Positions 42,759-51,376 of a DNA stretch of 64,000 nucleotides are shown one piece after another (within the stretch, counting starts at the first letter, position 1; each line of letters opens with the position of its first letter). Source of the DNA: Falsiroseomonas sp050563545 (lineage in GTDB: Bacteria > Pseudomonadota > Alphaproteobacteria > Acetobacterales > Acetobacteraceae); NCBI RefSeq assembly GCF_050563545.1, contig NZ_JBNXUM010000001.1:124001-188000 (forward strand), given 5' to 3'. A model generated the notes under the pieces. That model had not been told where the DNA came from. It searched no databases and saw nothing but the letters and a program-made list of their open reading frames with translations. Made by a program: the position numbers and the translations under genes.

Positions 42759-44249
42759 ATGTCCATCCTTCCGCGCCTCGGCGCGTCCCTGACCGATGCC
42801 GCCCGCTTCGCCGCCCTGCGCGACGCCCATGCCGCGATCGAGTTCGCCCCCGACGGCACCATCCTCGGCGCCAACCAGGCCTTCCTCGACGTCATGGGCT
42901 ACAAGGTCGAGGAGCTGCGCGGGAAGCACCACCGGATCTTCCTGGACCCCGCCGAGACCGGCGCCGAATACGACGCCTTCTGGGCCGCGCTGCGCGCCGG
43001 GCAGGTCCAGTCTCGCCGCTTCCGCCGCCTCGCCAAGGGCGGCCGGGAGGTCTGGATCCAGGCCGCCTATTGCCCGGTGCGCGACCGCGCCGGCCGCGTC
43101 GCCGGCATCGTCAAGCTCGCCGCCGACGTCACCGCGGAGACGCTGCGCGCCGCGAGCGACGCGGGGCATGTCGCGGCGATCCAGCGCGCCTATGCGGTGA
43201 TCGAGTTCAGCCTCGATGGCACGATCCTGCACGCCAACGAGAACTTCCTGACCACCACGGGCTACACGCTCGCGGAGCTCAAGGGCGCGCATCACCGCCT
43301 CTTCATGCCGCCGGGGGAAGCCGATGGCGCGGCCTACCACGCGTTCTGGGAGGGGCTGCGTGCCGGCCGGGTGAATGCCGGCGAATTCCGCCGCGTCGCC
43401 AAGGACGGCAGGGAGTTCTGGCTGCAGGCGACCTACAACCCGGTCCTCGATCCCTCGGGCCGGCCGGTGAAGGTCGTGAAATACGCTGCCGACATCACGG
43501 CGATGGTCGTCGCGCGCAGCCGGCACGAGACGATCGGGCGCGAGGTGGATGGCGAGCTCCGGCACCTCGCCGACGCGGTGGCCATCACCAGCACGCGCGC
43601 CTCCGGCGCCGCCGACGCGTCCCGCACCACCGCGGGCACCGTCCAGGCCATCTCCGCCGCGGCGGAGGAGCTCTCGAGCTCGGTGCAGGAGATCAGCCGC
43701 CAGCTCGCCAGCGCCAGCCGAACCGTCAGCCAGGCGACCGGCGAGGCCGCGGCGGTGAACGGCGTGGTGACGGACCTGGTCGCCGGGGCGGACGCCATCG
43801 GCCGCATCGTCTCCCTGATCGGCGCGATCGCCGGGCAGACCAACCTGCTCGCGCTGAACGCGACGATCGAGGCGGCGCGCGCCGGGGAGGCCGGCAAGGG
43901 CTTCGCGGTCGTCGCGTCGGAGGTGAAGACGCTCGCCGGGCAGACCGCCAAGGCGACCGCCGACATCTCCGGCATGATCAACGAGATCCAGGGCGCGGTG
44001 TCGCGCGCGGCGAGCTCGATCCAGGCGATCGGCCTGTCGATCGGGGAGCTCGACGGCGTCGTCGGCGGCATCGCCTCCGCGGTCGAGGAACAGAGCGCCG
44101 TGACGCGGGAGATCTCCTCGCGACTGCACGAATCCGCCGACGCCGTCGGCACCATCAACGACAACCTCGCCGTGATCGCGACGCAGGCGACGGAGGCCGA
44201 CCGTGCCTCGCAGCGCGCGAGGACGCTCTCGCAGGACCTCGCGGCCTGA
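42759..44249 (+). CDS. Soluble methyl-accepting chemotaxis protein with two PAS domains
   Basis: A 496-residue cytoplasmic chemoreceptor. Two PAS domains follow one another (about 20-130 and 140-250), with near-identical openings (IEFAPDGTILGANQAFL and IEFSLDGTILHANENFL), so they arose by duplication. The signalling domain (about 285-490) has the conserved hairpin tip GQTNLLALNATIEAARAGE. There is no membrane helix, pointing to sensing of an internal signal such as redox state. A CGGAGA site precedes the start. No che genes are nearby. Confidence 0.92.
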   Translation: MSILPRLGASLTDAARFAALRDAHAAIEFAPDGTILGANQAFLDVMGYKVEELRGKHHRIFLDPAETGAEYDAFWAALRAGQVQSRRFRRLAKGGREVWIQAAYCPVRDRAGRVAGIVKLAADVTAETLRAASDAGHVAAIQRAYAVIEFSLDGTILHANENFLTTTGYTLAELKGAHHRLFMPPGEADGAAYHAFWEGLRAGRVNAGEFRRVAKDGREFWLQATYNPVLDPSGRPVKVVKYAADITAMVVARSRHETIGREVDGELRHLADAVAITSTRASGAADASRTTAGTVQAISAAAEELSSSVQEISRQLASASRTVSQATGEAAAVNGVVTDLVAGADAIGRIVSLIGAIAGQTNLLALNATIEAARAGEAGKGFAVVASEVKTLAGQTAKATADISGMINEIQGAVSRAASSIQAIGLSIGELDGVVGGIASAVEEQSAVTREISSRLHESADAVGTINDNLAVIATQATEADRASQRARTLSQDLAA

Positions 44250-44304
44250 CGGCGATTGGTGCGCGTCAGAAGCGCGCCGCGAATTTCCTCAGGCGCCGAT
44301 CTCT

Positions 44305-44357
44305 CCCTCTCCCGCTTGCGGGGGAGGGTGGCCGCGCAGCGGCCGGGTGGGGGTCGG
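44305..44357. repeat. Extragenic GC palindrome
   Basis: CCCTCTCCCGC (44305-44315) and GCGGGGGAGGG (44318-44328) with a TT loop, then a nested short inverted repeat (GGCCGC/GCGGCC) and GGTGGGGGTCGG. It lies between the converging chemoreceptor and ABC transporter genes. Confidence 0.78.
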
Positions 44358-44387
44358 CGGAACCGAGCAGATGCACGAATGGCCCGC

Positions 44388-46142
44388 TCACGCGGAAAAG
44401 GCCTGCGTCCTGACCAGCCGCGCATAGAGCCCGTCGCGCGCCATCAGCTCGGCATGCGTGCCCTGCTCCACCGCGCGGCCGGCCTCCATCGCGACGATCA
44501 GGTCTGCATCGCGCACGGTCGAAAGCCGGTGCGCGATGACCAGCGTCGTGCGGCCCGCGCGCAGCCGCGCGATCGCCTCCTGCACCAGCGCCTCGTTTTC
44601 GGCATCCAGCGCGCTCGTCGCCTCGTCCAGCAGCAGGACGCGGGGATTGCGCAGCAGCGCGCGGGCGAGCGCGATGCGCTGGCGCTGGCCGCCCGAAAGC
44701 CGCGACCCGCCGGGGCCGAGGATGGTGGCGTAGCGGTCGGGCAGCGCCTCGATGAAGTCATGCGCGGCGGCGGCGCGGGCGGCGTCCTTGACCTGCTCCT
44801 CCGTCGCGCCTGGGCGGCCGCAGGCGATGTTGGCCAGCACCGTGTCGTCGAAGATCACCGCGTCCTGCCCGACATAGGCGATGGCGTCGCGCAGGCTGGC
44901 CAGCGTGACCGCGCGCAGGTCGGCGCCGTCCAGCGTGATGCGCCCGGCCGTCGCATCGTAGAGCCGCGGCACCAGCGCCAGCGCGGTAGACTTGCCCGCG
45001 CCCGACGGCCCGACCAGCGCGACGGTCCGCCCGGGCTCGGCGACGAAGGAAAGCCCGGACAGCGCGGCGTCCGGCACGCCGTCATAGGCGAAGCCGACGG
45101 CGTCGAAGACGACGCGCCCCCGGCCCGCGGGCAGCGCGCCGGCGTCCGGCGCATCCTGGATGCGCGGCGTCTCGTCCACCGTCGCGAAGACGCGCGACAG
45201 GCCGGCCAGCCCTTCCTGCAGCGCGGCGTTCAGCGAGCCCAGCGCGCGCACCGGCCGTGCCGCGATCAGCAGCGCCGCGACGAAGCCCGTGAAGTCGCCG
45301 ATGGTCCCGAGGCCCTCGCTGACGCGCCAGCCCACGAAGCCGAGCACGGCGGCGACGGCGATGCCGCCCAGCGCCTCCAGCACGGGATCGAGCCGCGCGC
45401 GGCTGCGCTGGATCGCAAAGGTGCTCTCGCGCAGCCGCGCGAAGGCGGCCTCGGCGCGCGCGCGCTCCTGCGCTTCCAGGCGATAGGTGCGAACGACGCG
45501 GGCGGCGCCGAAGCTCTCGGTCAGCAGCGCCGCCGTCTCGCCCACGCGGTCCTGCATGCCGGAGGAGGCGCGGCGGATCTTCCGGCCGATCTTCAGGATC
45601 GGCACCGCGGCGATGGGGTAGAGCAGCATCCCCAGCAGCGCCATCTTCCAGTCCATCCAGAGCATCGAGCCCACCAGGCCGACGACCGTGAGGATGTCGG
45701 CGATGCCCTGGATCGCCTTGGACAGCGCCTCGCGGATCATGGCGGCGTCGGTCGTGAAGCGCGCGGCGTGGCGGGCCGGCGCCTCGCGCGCGACCTGGGC
45801 AAGGTCGGCGCGGGTGAGCGCGGCAAAGAGCCGCGACTGCAGCCCCTCGATCACGCGCAGCACGATGGACTGCGTCGCCATGGCCTGGCCGTACATCGCG
45901 AGGCCGCGCAGCGAGGTCGCGGCGATGATCACCGGCGGCAGCAGCCAGACCACATCGGGATCGCCGGCGGCGAAGCGGTTGAAGGCCTGCTGGATGATGA
46001 GGGGGTAGAGCGCAGTGACGCCGGCGAGCACCAGGGTGCAGGCGATGGCCAGCGCCAGGGCGCTGGGGTAGCGCCGGATTTCCTCCCGCCAGAGCCGCAG
46101 CACGAGCGGGACGGAGGCTGCGTCGAAGGCGGGGCGGGCCAT
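44388..46142 (-). CDS. ABC exporter, fused membrane and ATPase domains (MsbA/LmrA type)
   Basis: A 584-residue half-transporter that works as a homodimer. The membrane domain with six helices covers about residues 20-310, and the ATPase domain about 340-575: Walker A GPSGAGKST, signature LSGGQRQR, Walker B VLLLDEATSALD and the H-loop IAHRLST. This layout fits lipid A/multidrug exporters of the MsbA type. No lipid A or specific-substrate gene is adjacent, so the substrate is open. Confidence 0.92.
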   Translation of the reverse strand: MARPAFDAASVPLVLRLWREEIRRYPSALALAIACTLVLAGVTALYPLIIQQAFNRFAAGDPDVVWLLPPVIIAATSLRGLAMYGQAMATQSIVLRVIEGLQSRLFAALTRADLAQVAREAPARHAARFTTDAAMIREALSKAIQGIADILTVVGLVGSMLWMDWKMALLGMLLYPIAAVPILKIGRKIRRASSGMQDRVGETAALLTESFGAARVVRTYRLEAQERARAEAAFARLRESTFAIQRSRARLDPVLEALGGIAVAAVLGFVGWRVSEGLGTIGDFTGFVAALLIAARPVRALGSLNAALQEGLAGLSRVFATVDETPRIQDAPDAGALPAGRGRVVFDAVGFAYDGVPDAALSGLSFVAEPGRTVALVGPSGAGKSTALALVPRLYDATAGRITLDGADLRAVTLASLRDAIAYVGQDAVIFDDTVLANIACGRPGATEEQVKDAARAAAAHDFIEALPDRYATILGPGGSRLSGGQRQRIALARALLRNPRVLLLDEATSALDAENEALVQEAIARLRAGRTTLVIAHRLSTVRDADLIVAMEAGRAVEQGTHAELMARDGLYARLVRTQAFSA

Positions 46143-46384
46143 GGCGCGGAGGTCTAGCCCGGGGGGAGGTCTGCGGGAACAGCGGCAGGCGGCGATCCCC
46201 CCACCCGCGATACCCTGACCGCCCGCTCAGGCAACGCCTGCGATCCATTGCGCAGCCTTAATGTCATCCCGCCGCCCTTGCCTTTCCACGCGGAATGCGC
46301 TAGTTCTTGTTTCGTTCCGGGCTTCCCTTGCGTCTGTCAGGTCCTTGGGTGCGCTCTCTGGGGCTTCGGCCCACCGGGATTGGT

Positions 46385-46412
46385 CGGGGCGGCGGGCCCG
46401 TACGCCGCCCCG
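46385..46412 (-). terminator. Hairpin after cca
   Basis: CGGGGCGGCG (46385-46394) pairs with CGCCGCCCCG (46403-46412) around an 8-base loop, 6 bases beyond the cca stop. A likely end of the leftward DUF1285-nudix-DUF6111-cca transcript; the remaining bases up to the ABC gene show nothing else. Confidence 0.65.
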
Positions 46413-46417
46413 GCCGT

Positions 46418-47617
46418 TCACCCCCCGAGTCGCCGGCGTGCCTCGGTCAGGCAGGCGTCGCGGTCGGGTCCGGCGCCGTTCTCCAGCCACCACGCCCGGA
46501 TCGCCGCCAGCATCTCGCCCACCGCCGGCCCGGGGGTGAGGCCAAGCGCCAGCAGGTCGCGGCCCTGCAGCGGGAAGACTGGCTGCTCCATGGCGGCCAC
46601 GGCTGCGCGGAGCGCGGACCGGTCCACGCCGTCCCGCGCCTCGGCCAGCCACAATTCGTCCAGCGCACGCGCCTTGTCCCGCTCGGCCAGCCAGGCCCGC
46701 AGCGCCGGCACATCGTCCGGGTTTGAGGGGTAAAAGGCTAAAACGCTAAAACGGTAAAGTTGGGCCGCTTCCTCCCGGGACAGCCGCAGCCGCGCGGCGA
46801 TCCCCAGGGGCTCCGGCACCAGCGCCGCCAGCCGGAGCAACGGGTCGGCCGGCGCCCCGATCGCGACCAGCCTGTCCAGCGCCGCGCCGTCGCCGGCCTC
46901 CGGCAGCACGGCCGCCAGCAGCCCGGTCTCGCGCATCAGCCCGACCGCCCCGGTCGGGTCGGGTGCTTCCAGCAGGCGCTTCAGTTCCATCCAGATCCGC
47001 TCCGGCGCGATCCGGGCGGCCAGGCCCGGCACGGCGTCGCGAATGGCGGCGAGCGCGGCCGGGTCGGGCTCGCCCCGGCCATAGCGCGCCAGGAAGCGGA
47101 AGAAGCGCAGCGCGCGGAGGTAGTCCTCGGCGAGCCTGGTCGCGGCGTCGCCGACGAAGCGCACGCGCCCCGCCGCGAGGTCCTCGCGGCCGCCGAAATA
47201 GTCCCAGAGACGGCCCACGGCATCGAGCGACATGGCGTTGATCGTGAAGTCGCGGCGCGCCGCGTCCTCCCGCCAGTCGGTGGTCCATTCGACCTCGGCG
47301 TGCCGGCCGTCAGTGGCGACGTCGCGGCGCAACGCCGTGACCTCCACCGGCACGCCGCCCAGCACGGCGGTGACCGTGCCGTGCTTCAGCCCGGTCTCGA
47401 AGACCTTGAGCCCGGCGGCCTGCAGCAGCCTGGCGATCTCCTCGGGCGGCAGCGGGGCGGCGACATCGACGTCATGCACGTCGCGCCCGGCCAGGGCATC
47501 CCGCACGCAGCCGCCGACCGCGCGCGCGCCGGGCAGCGCGGCCAGCACCGCGGCCGGGGCGGGGCCGGCCAGGAAGGCCGGCGGCGGGATCCTGGCGTGG
47601 TGCGGATCCCCGGTCAC
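46418..47617 (-). CDS. cca: CCA tRNA nucleotidyltransferase
   Basis: Adds or repairs the CCA end of tRNAs. The 399-residue protein (GTG start at 47617 overlapping the stop of the gene before it) has the class II nucleotidyltransferase core: GGCVRDALAGRDVHDVDVA with the metal-binding Asp pair, RRDFTINAM and the DYLRALRFFRF segment. The C-terminal half is the tRNA-binding helical part. An odd AT-rich patch at about 46728-46758 codes for LYRFSVLAFYPSN and has repeated TTTTAGC units. Confidence 0.93.
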   Translation of the reverse strand: MTGDPHHARIPPPAFLAGPAPAAVLAALPGARAVGGCVRDALAGRDVHDVDVAAPLPPEEIARLLQAAGLKVFETGLKHGTVTAVLGGVPVEVTALRRDVATDGRHAEVEWTTDWREDAARRDFTINAMSLDAVGRLWDYFGGREDLAAGRVRFVGDAATRLAEDYLRALRFFRFLARYGRGEPDPAALAAIRDAVPGLAARIAPERIWMELKRLLEAPDPTGAVGLMRETGLLAAVLPEAGDGAALDRLVAIGAPADPLLRLAALVPEPLGIAARLRLSREEAAQLYRFSVLAFYPSNPDDVPALRAWLAERDKARALDELWLAEARDGVDRSALRAAVAAMEQPVFPLQGRDLLALGLTPGPAVGEMLAAIRAWWLENGAGPDRDACLTEARRRLGG

Positions 47618-47868
47618 CGCCGCGTCTCGCCATGGCCCTGGCTGATGCGGCCATCGGGGCCGAGCGTCGCCGGCACATAGGCCTCGTTCGGCGTGAAGGC
47701 GCGCGACAGGCCGAACCACACGGCGGCGCCGAGCATCAGCCCGACGCCGAGCAGCAGAACCAGCACCATGCCGGACGACGGCTCCCCCGACCCCGGCCCA
47801 TAGCGCCGCCAGGCGAGGTAGAGCGCGAAGGGGGTGAGCGTCAGGATGACGGCAACGAAGGCGGCCAT
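47614..47868 (-). CDS. DUF6111 family small membrane protein
   Basis: An 84-residue protein with two hydrophobic helices (about 3-20 and 34-54) around a short Gly/Ser/Pro-rich loop and a polar tail (FTPNEAYVPATLGPDGRI) that probably faces one side of the inner membrane. It fits the uncharacterised DUF6111 family, which I recall beside cca and Nudix genes. It lies between the Nudix gene and cca, overlapping cca by four bases (GTGA). Confidence 0.7.
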   Translation of the reverse strand: MAAFVAVILTLTPFALYLAWRRYGPGSGEPSSGMVLVLLLGVGLMLGAAVWFGLSRAFTPNEAYVPATLGPDGRISQGHGETRR

Positions 47869-47890
47869 GCCGTGACTGATAGCCCGGCCG

Positions 47891-48517
47891 CTACGCCCTG
47901 AGCAGCCGCGACAGCGTCAGCAGCATCTTCGCCGTGGCGCCCCAGACCAGGTGCTCCGGGTGCGGCCAGACCCAGAAGTCGCGCGACCGGCCGCGGATCT
48001 CCACCTTCCGCCGCGTCGGCGCCGTGGGGTCGAACAGCGTCGCGAGCGGCAATTCGAAGATCGCCGCGACCTCGCTCGGGTCCGGCGTCAGGGTCAGCGG
48101 CGGGTCGAGAAAGGCGACCACCGGCGTCACCCGGAAGCCCGTGCCCGTCATGTGCGGCGGCAGCTGGCCCGCGATCTCCGGCAGCCGGGGATCGAGGCCG
48201 ACCTCCTCCGCCGCCTCGCGCAGCGCGGCGGCCTCCGCGGTCTCGCCGGGCTCGAGCCTCCCGCCGGGAAAGGCGACCTGGCCGGGATGCTTGGACAGCG
48301 CGTCGGAGCGCCGCGTCAGCAGGATGGAGGGCGCGGCATGCCACACGATCGGCACCAGCACCGCGGCGTCGCGCATCGTGCCGGTCTCGGCGGCCCACAG
48401 CGCCTCCTCCGAGACGTCGGGCCTCACGGAAGCGAGCAGCGCGGGATCAGCCAGGCGCGCCGCGATCTCGGCGCGCGACGGCAACTCGCCGAGGGGAACC
48501 GGCAGCCCCGCCGTCAC
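47891..48517 (-). CDS. CoA pyrophosphatase (Nudix hydrolase)
   Basis: A 208-residue Nudix enzyme. The Nudix box spans residues 86-108 with the metal-binding REAAEEVG core, and the CoA-specific region before it (LTRRSDALSKHPGQVAFPGG) is typical of NudL-like CoA pyrophosphatases that cut CoA into phosphopantetheine and adenosine bisphosphate. The start is a GTG overlapping the DUF1285 stop by three bases. Confidence 0.9.
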   Translation of the reverse strand: MTAGLPVPLGELPSRAEIAARLADPALLASVRPDVSEEALWAAETGTMRDAAVLVPIVWHAAPSILLTRRSDALSKHPGQVAFPGGRLEPGETAEAAALREAAEEVGLDPRLPEIAGQLPPHMTGTGFRVTPVVAFLDPPLTLTPDPSEVAAIFELPLATLFDPTAPTRRKVEIRGRSRDFWVWPHPEHLVWGATAKMLLTLSRLLRA

Positions 48518-49113
48518 TCCGCGGCGCGCCGGACGCCCAGGCCCTCGGGCGCCTCGTCAATCGGGAAGAAGACGCCCTCGGACCAGACGCCGAGCAGTTT
48601 CCGCCCGTCCACAGTCTCGGGCTGGGCCAGCGCGACCAACTCGTAGAACACCGCGCGGTTGATCCGCGCCTCGAGGCCCGGGCGGACCGTGACATAGGGG
48701 CGCGGCTCGCGCGACCTCGGGTCGATGGCGACGCGGATGGGGTGCTCGGAATCCGCGGTGACCATCTCGTCGAGGTTGGTGCGGAAGGTCAGGCACTGCC
48801 GCGGCTTGGGATTGGGGACGAAGGGGTCGGCGCAGTCGCGCCAGAACATCTCGACCGCGACGAAGGGGGCGTCCTCGACCTCGATCCGGCCGCGCTCGAC
48901 CGGGGTTTCGAGGACATAGCCGCCATCGGGCTCCCGCTTCAGCACCGAGGCGAAGAGGCAGACCAGCTCCTTCCGGCCGATGGGACTCCCCCGGTAGAAC
49001 CAGGTGCCGTCCTTGGCGATCCGCATCGCGAGGTCGCCGCAATCGTGGCGGAGCCTCGGCAGCGCCCGCCCCGGTTTCTCCGCCTGCCCGTCCCTGGCCT
49101 GAGCTTCCCTCAT
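48514..49113 (-). CDS. DUF1285 family protein
   Basis: A 199-residue soluble protein of the DUF1285 family, recognised by GTWFYRGSPIGRKELV near the N-terminus, FASVLKREPDGGYVLETP and the later RCLTFRTNLDE-like segment. Its function is unknown. It is the first gene of the leftward cluster with the Nudix, DUF6111 and cca genes, a gene neighbourhood I recognise from other alphaproteobacteria. GGAAGG precedes the ATG. Confidence 0.88.
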   Translation of the reverse strand: MREAQARDGQAEKPGRALPRLRHDCGDLAMRIAKDGTWFYRGSPIGRKELVCLFASVLKREPDGGYVLETPVERGRIEVEDAPFVAVEMFWRDCADPFVPNPKPRQCLTFRTNLDEMVTADSEHPIRVAIDPRSREPRPYVTVRPGLEARINRAVFYELVALAQPETVDGRKLLGVWSEGVFFPIDEAPEGLGVRRAAE

Positions 49114-49286
49114 GAGCCTTCCCGCATCCGTGCCGCCGCCACGCGCCTGCCCAACAACCGCGATCCTCCCCGCCGGCCCCGAAGTTGCAAGGCCCGACAG
49201 CAACCGACCGTAACTGGCGGCCGGTATGGGCAGGGTGGATACTCGGCCCATATGCTCGTCGCCGACATATAGGGAGCCGGCCCCCG

Positions 49287-50291
49287 ATGGTTGAAGTGGC
49301 AGATCCGACGGAAGCGAAGGCTTTGGTGGCCGAGGCCGAATCGCTGGCCGCCACCCTGGCCCGCGTCCGCCAGGCGATCGGCCGCGTCATCTTCGGGCAG
49401 GAGACGGTGATCGAGCGCACGCTGATCACCCTGCTCTCCGGCGGGCATGTCCTGCTGGTCGGCGTGCCGGGCCTCGGCAAGACCAAGCTGGTGGAGACGC
49501 TCGGGACCGTGCTCGGGCTGGACGCCAAGCGCGTGCAGTTCACGCCGGACCTGATGCCGTCGGACATCCTGGGCTCCGAGGTGCTGGAGGAGGACGCCCA
49601 TGGGAAGCGCCACTTCCGCTTCATCAAGGGCCCGATCTTCTGCCAGCTCCTGATGGCCGACGAGATCAACCGCGCGAGCCCGCGCACGCAATCCGCGCTG
49701 CTGCAGGCGATGCAGGAGCACAAGGTGGCCATCGCCGGCGAGGTCCACCCCCTGCCCGCGCCCTTCCATGTGCTGGCCACCCAGAACCCGATCGAGCAGG
49801 AAGGCACCTACCCCCTGCCCGAGGCGCAGCTCGACCGCTTCCTGCTGGAGATCGACGTTTCCTACCCCGACCTGGCCGCCGAGCGCGCGATGCTGCTCGC
49901 GACCACCGGCGCGGCCGAGGCGAAGCCCGTCCAGGCCATGACGGGCGCGGAGCTGATCACCGCGCAGTCCCTGATCCGGCGGCTTCCCGTCGGCGAGGGC
50001 GTGGTGGACGCGATCCTGCGCCTGGTCCGTGGCGCACGCCCCGAGACGACGGAGATCGAGGATGTCCGCCGCCACCTCGCCTACGGGCCGGGGCCCCGTG
50101 CGGCGCAGGCGCTGATGCTGGCGACGCGCGCCCGCGCCGTGCTGGACGGTCGGCTCTCACCCAGTGTCGAGGACGTGCTGGCGCTCGTCGAGCCCGTGCT
50201 GCGCCACCGCATGGCGCTGAACTTCTCCGCCCGCGCGGATGGCGTGCACCTGTCGGAGGTCCTGGACCGTCTGAAGGCCCAGCTTGGCTAA
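49287..50291 (+). CDS. moxR: MoxR-type AAA+ ATPase
   Basis: MoxR ATPases act as chaperones for von Willebrand-domain partner proteins. The 334-residue protein has Walker A GVPGLGKT at 59-66, Walker B LMADEINRASP, the NPIEQEGTYPLPEAQLDRF segment and the C-terminal lid. It leads an operon with DUF58 and vWA/membrane proteins, the classical Bat-like layout. AGGGAG is upstream of the ATG. It diverges from DUF1285. Confidence 0.95.
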   Translation: MVEVADPTEAKALVAEAESLAATLARVRQAIGRVIFGQETVIERTLITLLSGGHVLLVGVPGLGKTKLVETLGTVLGLDAKRVQFTPDLMPSDILGSEVLEEDAHGKRHFRFIKGPIFCQLLMADEINRASPRTQSALLQAMQEHKVAIAGEVHPLPAPFHVLATQNPIEQEGTYPLPEAQLDRFLLEIDVSYPDLAAERAMLLATTGAAEAKPVQAMTGAELITAQSLIRRLPVGEGVVDAILRLVRGARPETTEIEDVRRHLAYGPGPRAAQALMLATRARAVLDGRLSPSVEDVLALVEPVLRHRMALNFSARADGVHLSEVLDRLKAQLG

Positions 50292-51141
50292 CGCATCCAT
50301 CACGGTTCCCTGGGCGGAACAGCTCGGCGCGGCGCTGCCGCCGCTGCTGGTGGAGGCCGAGCGCGTTGCCTCGACAGTGATGCCGGGCCTGCATGGCCGC
50401 CGCCGCGCCGGGCCCGGCGAGGCCTTCTGGCAGTTCCGCGCCTACGTCCCGGGCGACCAGGCGAACCGCATCGACTGGCGGCAATCCGGCAAGTCCGACC
50501 GGCTCTTCATCCGCGAGACGGAGTGGGAGGCCGCGCAGACCGTGGCGCTCTGGACCGCCGCCGGGCCGGGAATGGAGTGGCGCAGCTCCCGGGAAGTGCC
50601 GGGCAAGGCGCTGCGCGCGCAACTGCTGCTGCTAGCGCTGGCGTCGCTGCTGCTGCGCGGCGGCGAGCGCGTGCGGCTCTTCGGCCTGCCGCGGCCCTTC
50701 GCGGGGCGGCACGCGCTGCCGGCGATCGCGGATTCCCTTGGCCAGATGGCGACGCGGCCGGAGGACCACCGCATCGCGCGCCATGCCCGCGCCGTGCTGT
50801 TCGGCGATTTCTGGGAACCGCTTGAGGAGACCCGCGCGGCCATCGCCGCGCTCGCCGCGCAGGGCGTGCGCGGGCACCTGGTGCAGGTGCTCGATCCCGC
50901 GGAGGAGACGCTGCCCTATGCCGGCCGCATCCGCTTCGAGCCGGTCGCCGGCAACGTCCCCGCCGCGCTGATCCCGCGCGTGGAAGCCGTGCGGGAGGTC
51001 TATGCCGAGCGGCTCGCGCGGCATCGTTCCGCGCTGGTCTCGCTCGCGCAGGGCGCGGGCTGGACCTTCGCGACGCACCGCACGGACCAGCCGCCGGAGG
51101 CCGCGCTGATGGCTCTCCATCAAGTGCTGGCGCCGGCGTGA
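50284..51141 (+). CDS. DUF58 domain protein
   Basis: A 285-residue protein with the DUF58 core (RRAGPGEAFWQFRAYVPGDQANRIDWR, then ESG-like RLFIRETEWE). DUF58 proteins are the usual partners of MoxR. It starts with TTG, eight bases before the MoxR stop, so it is translationally coupled. No membrane segment is obvious. Confidence 0.92.
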   Translation: MANASITVPWAEQLGAALPPLLVEAERVASTVMPGLHGRRRAGPGEAFWQFRAYVPGDQANRIDWRQSGKSDRLFIRETEWEAAQTVALWTAAGPGMEWRSSREVPGKALRAQLLLLALASLLLRGGERVRLFGLPRPFAGRHALPAIADSLGQMATRPEDHRIARHARAVLFGDFWEPLEETRAAIAALAAQGVRGHLVQVLDPAEETLPYAGRIRFEPVAGNVPAALIPRVEAVREVYAERLARHRSALVSLAQGAGWTFATHRTDQPPEAALMALHQVLAPA

Positions 51142-51226
51142 TGGCGCAGCGCAGGATGCGTCCTTCCGCCATGGCAGACCGCGAGCGCTTCCCCGCATCG
51201 TCGACTCCCTCCCCCGCCCATGACTT

Positions 51227-51330
51227 CCCTCCCCCGCTTGCGGGGGAGGGCCAGGGTGGGGGTGCTTCGTCGGGCGCCATCTCGATCTTCCGCACCGCCA
51301 CCCCCTCCCTCCCCCGCAAGCGGGGGAGGG
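51227..51330. repeat. Two extragenic GC palindromes in tandem
   Basis: Copy one: CCCTCCCCCGC (51227-51237), loop TT, GCGGGGGAGGG (51240-51250), then CCAGGGTGGGGGTG. Copy two: CCCTCCCCCGC (51307-51317), loop AA, GCGGGGGAGGG (51320-51330), then a third half-unit near 51351. They sit inside the moxR operon in the 235-base gap between the DUF58 and DUF4159 genes, which otherwise holds nothing coding. Confidence 0.85.
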
Positions 51331-51376
51331 GGCCATTTGGCGGGGGAGGGTCCCGCATTTCGGCTGAGGTCAGCCG

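Noticed and set aside
44256..46157. Long plus-strand open frame opposite the ABC exporter
   Set aside because: The minus-strand frame has all ABC motifs; the plus-strand product is Arg/Gln/His-rich without any domain.
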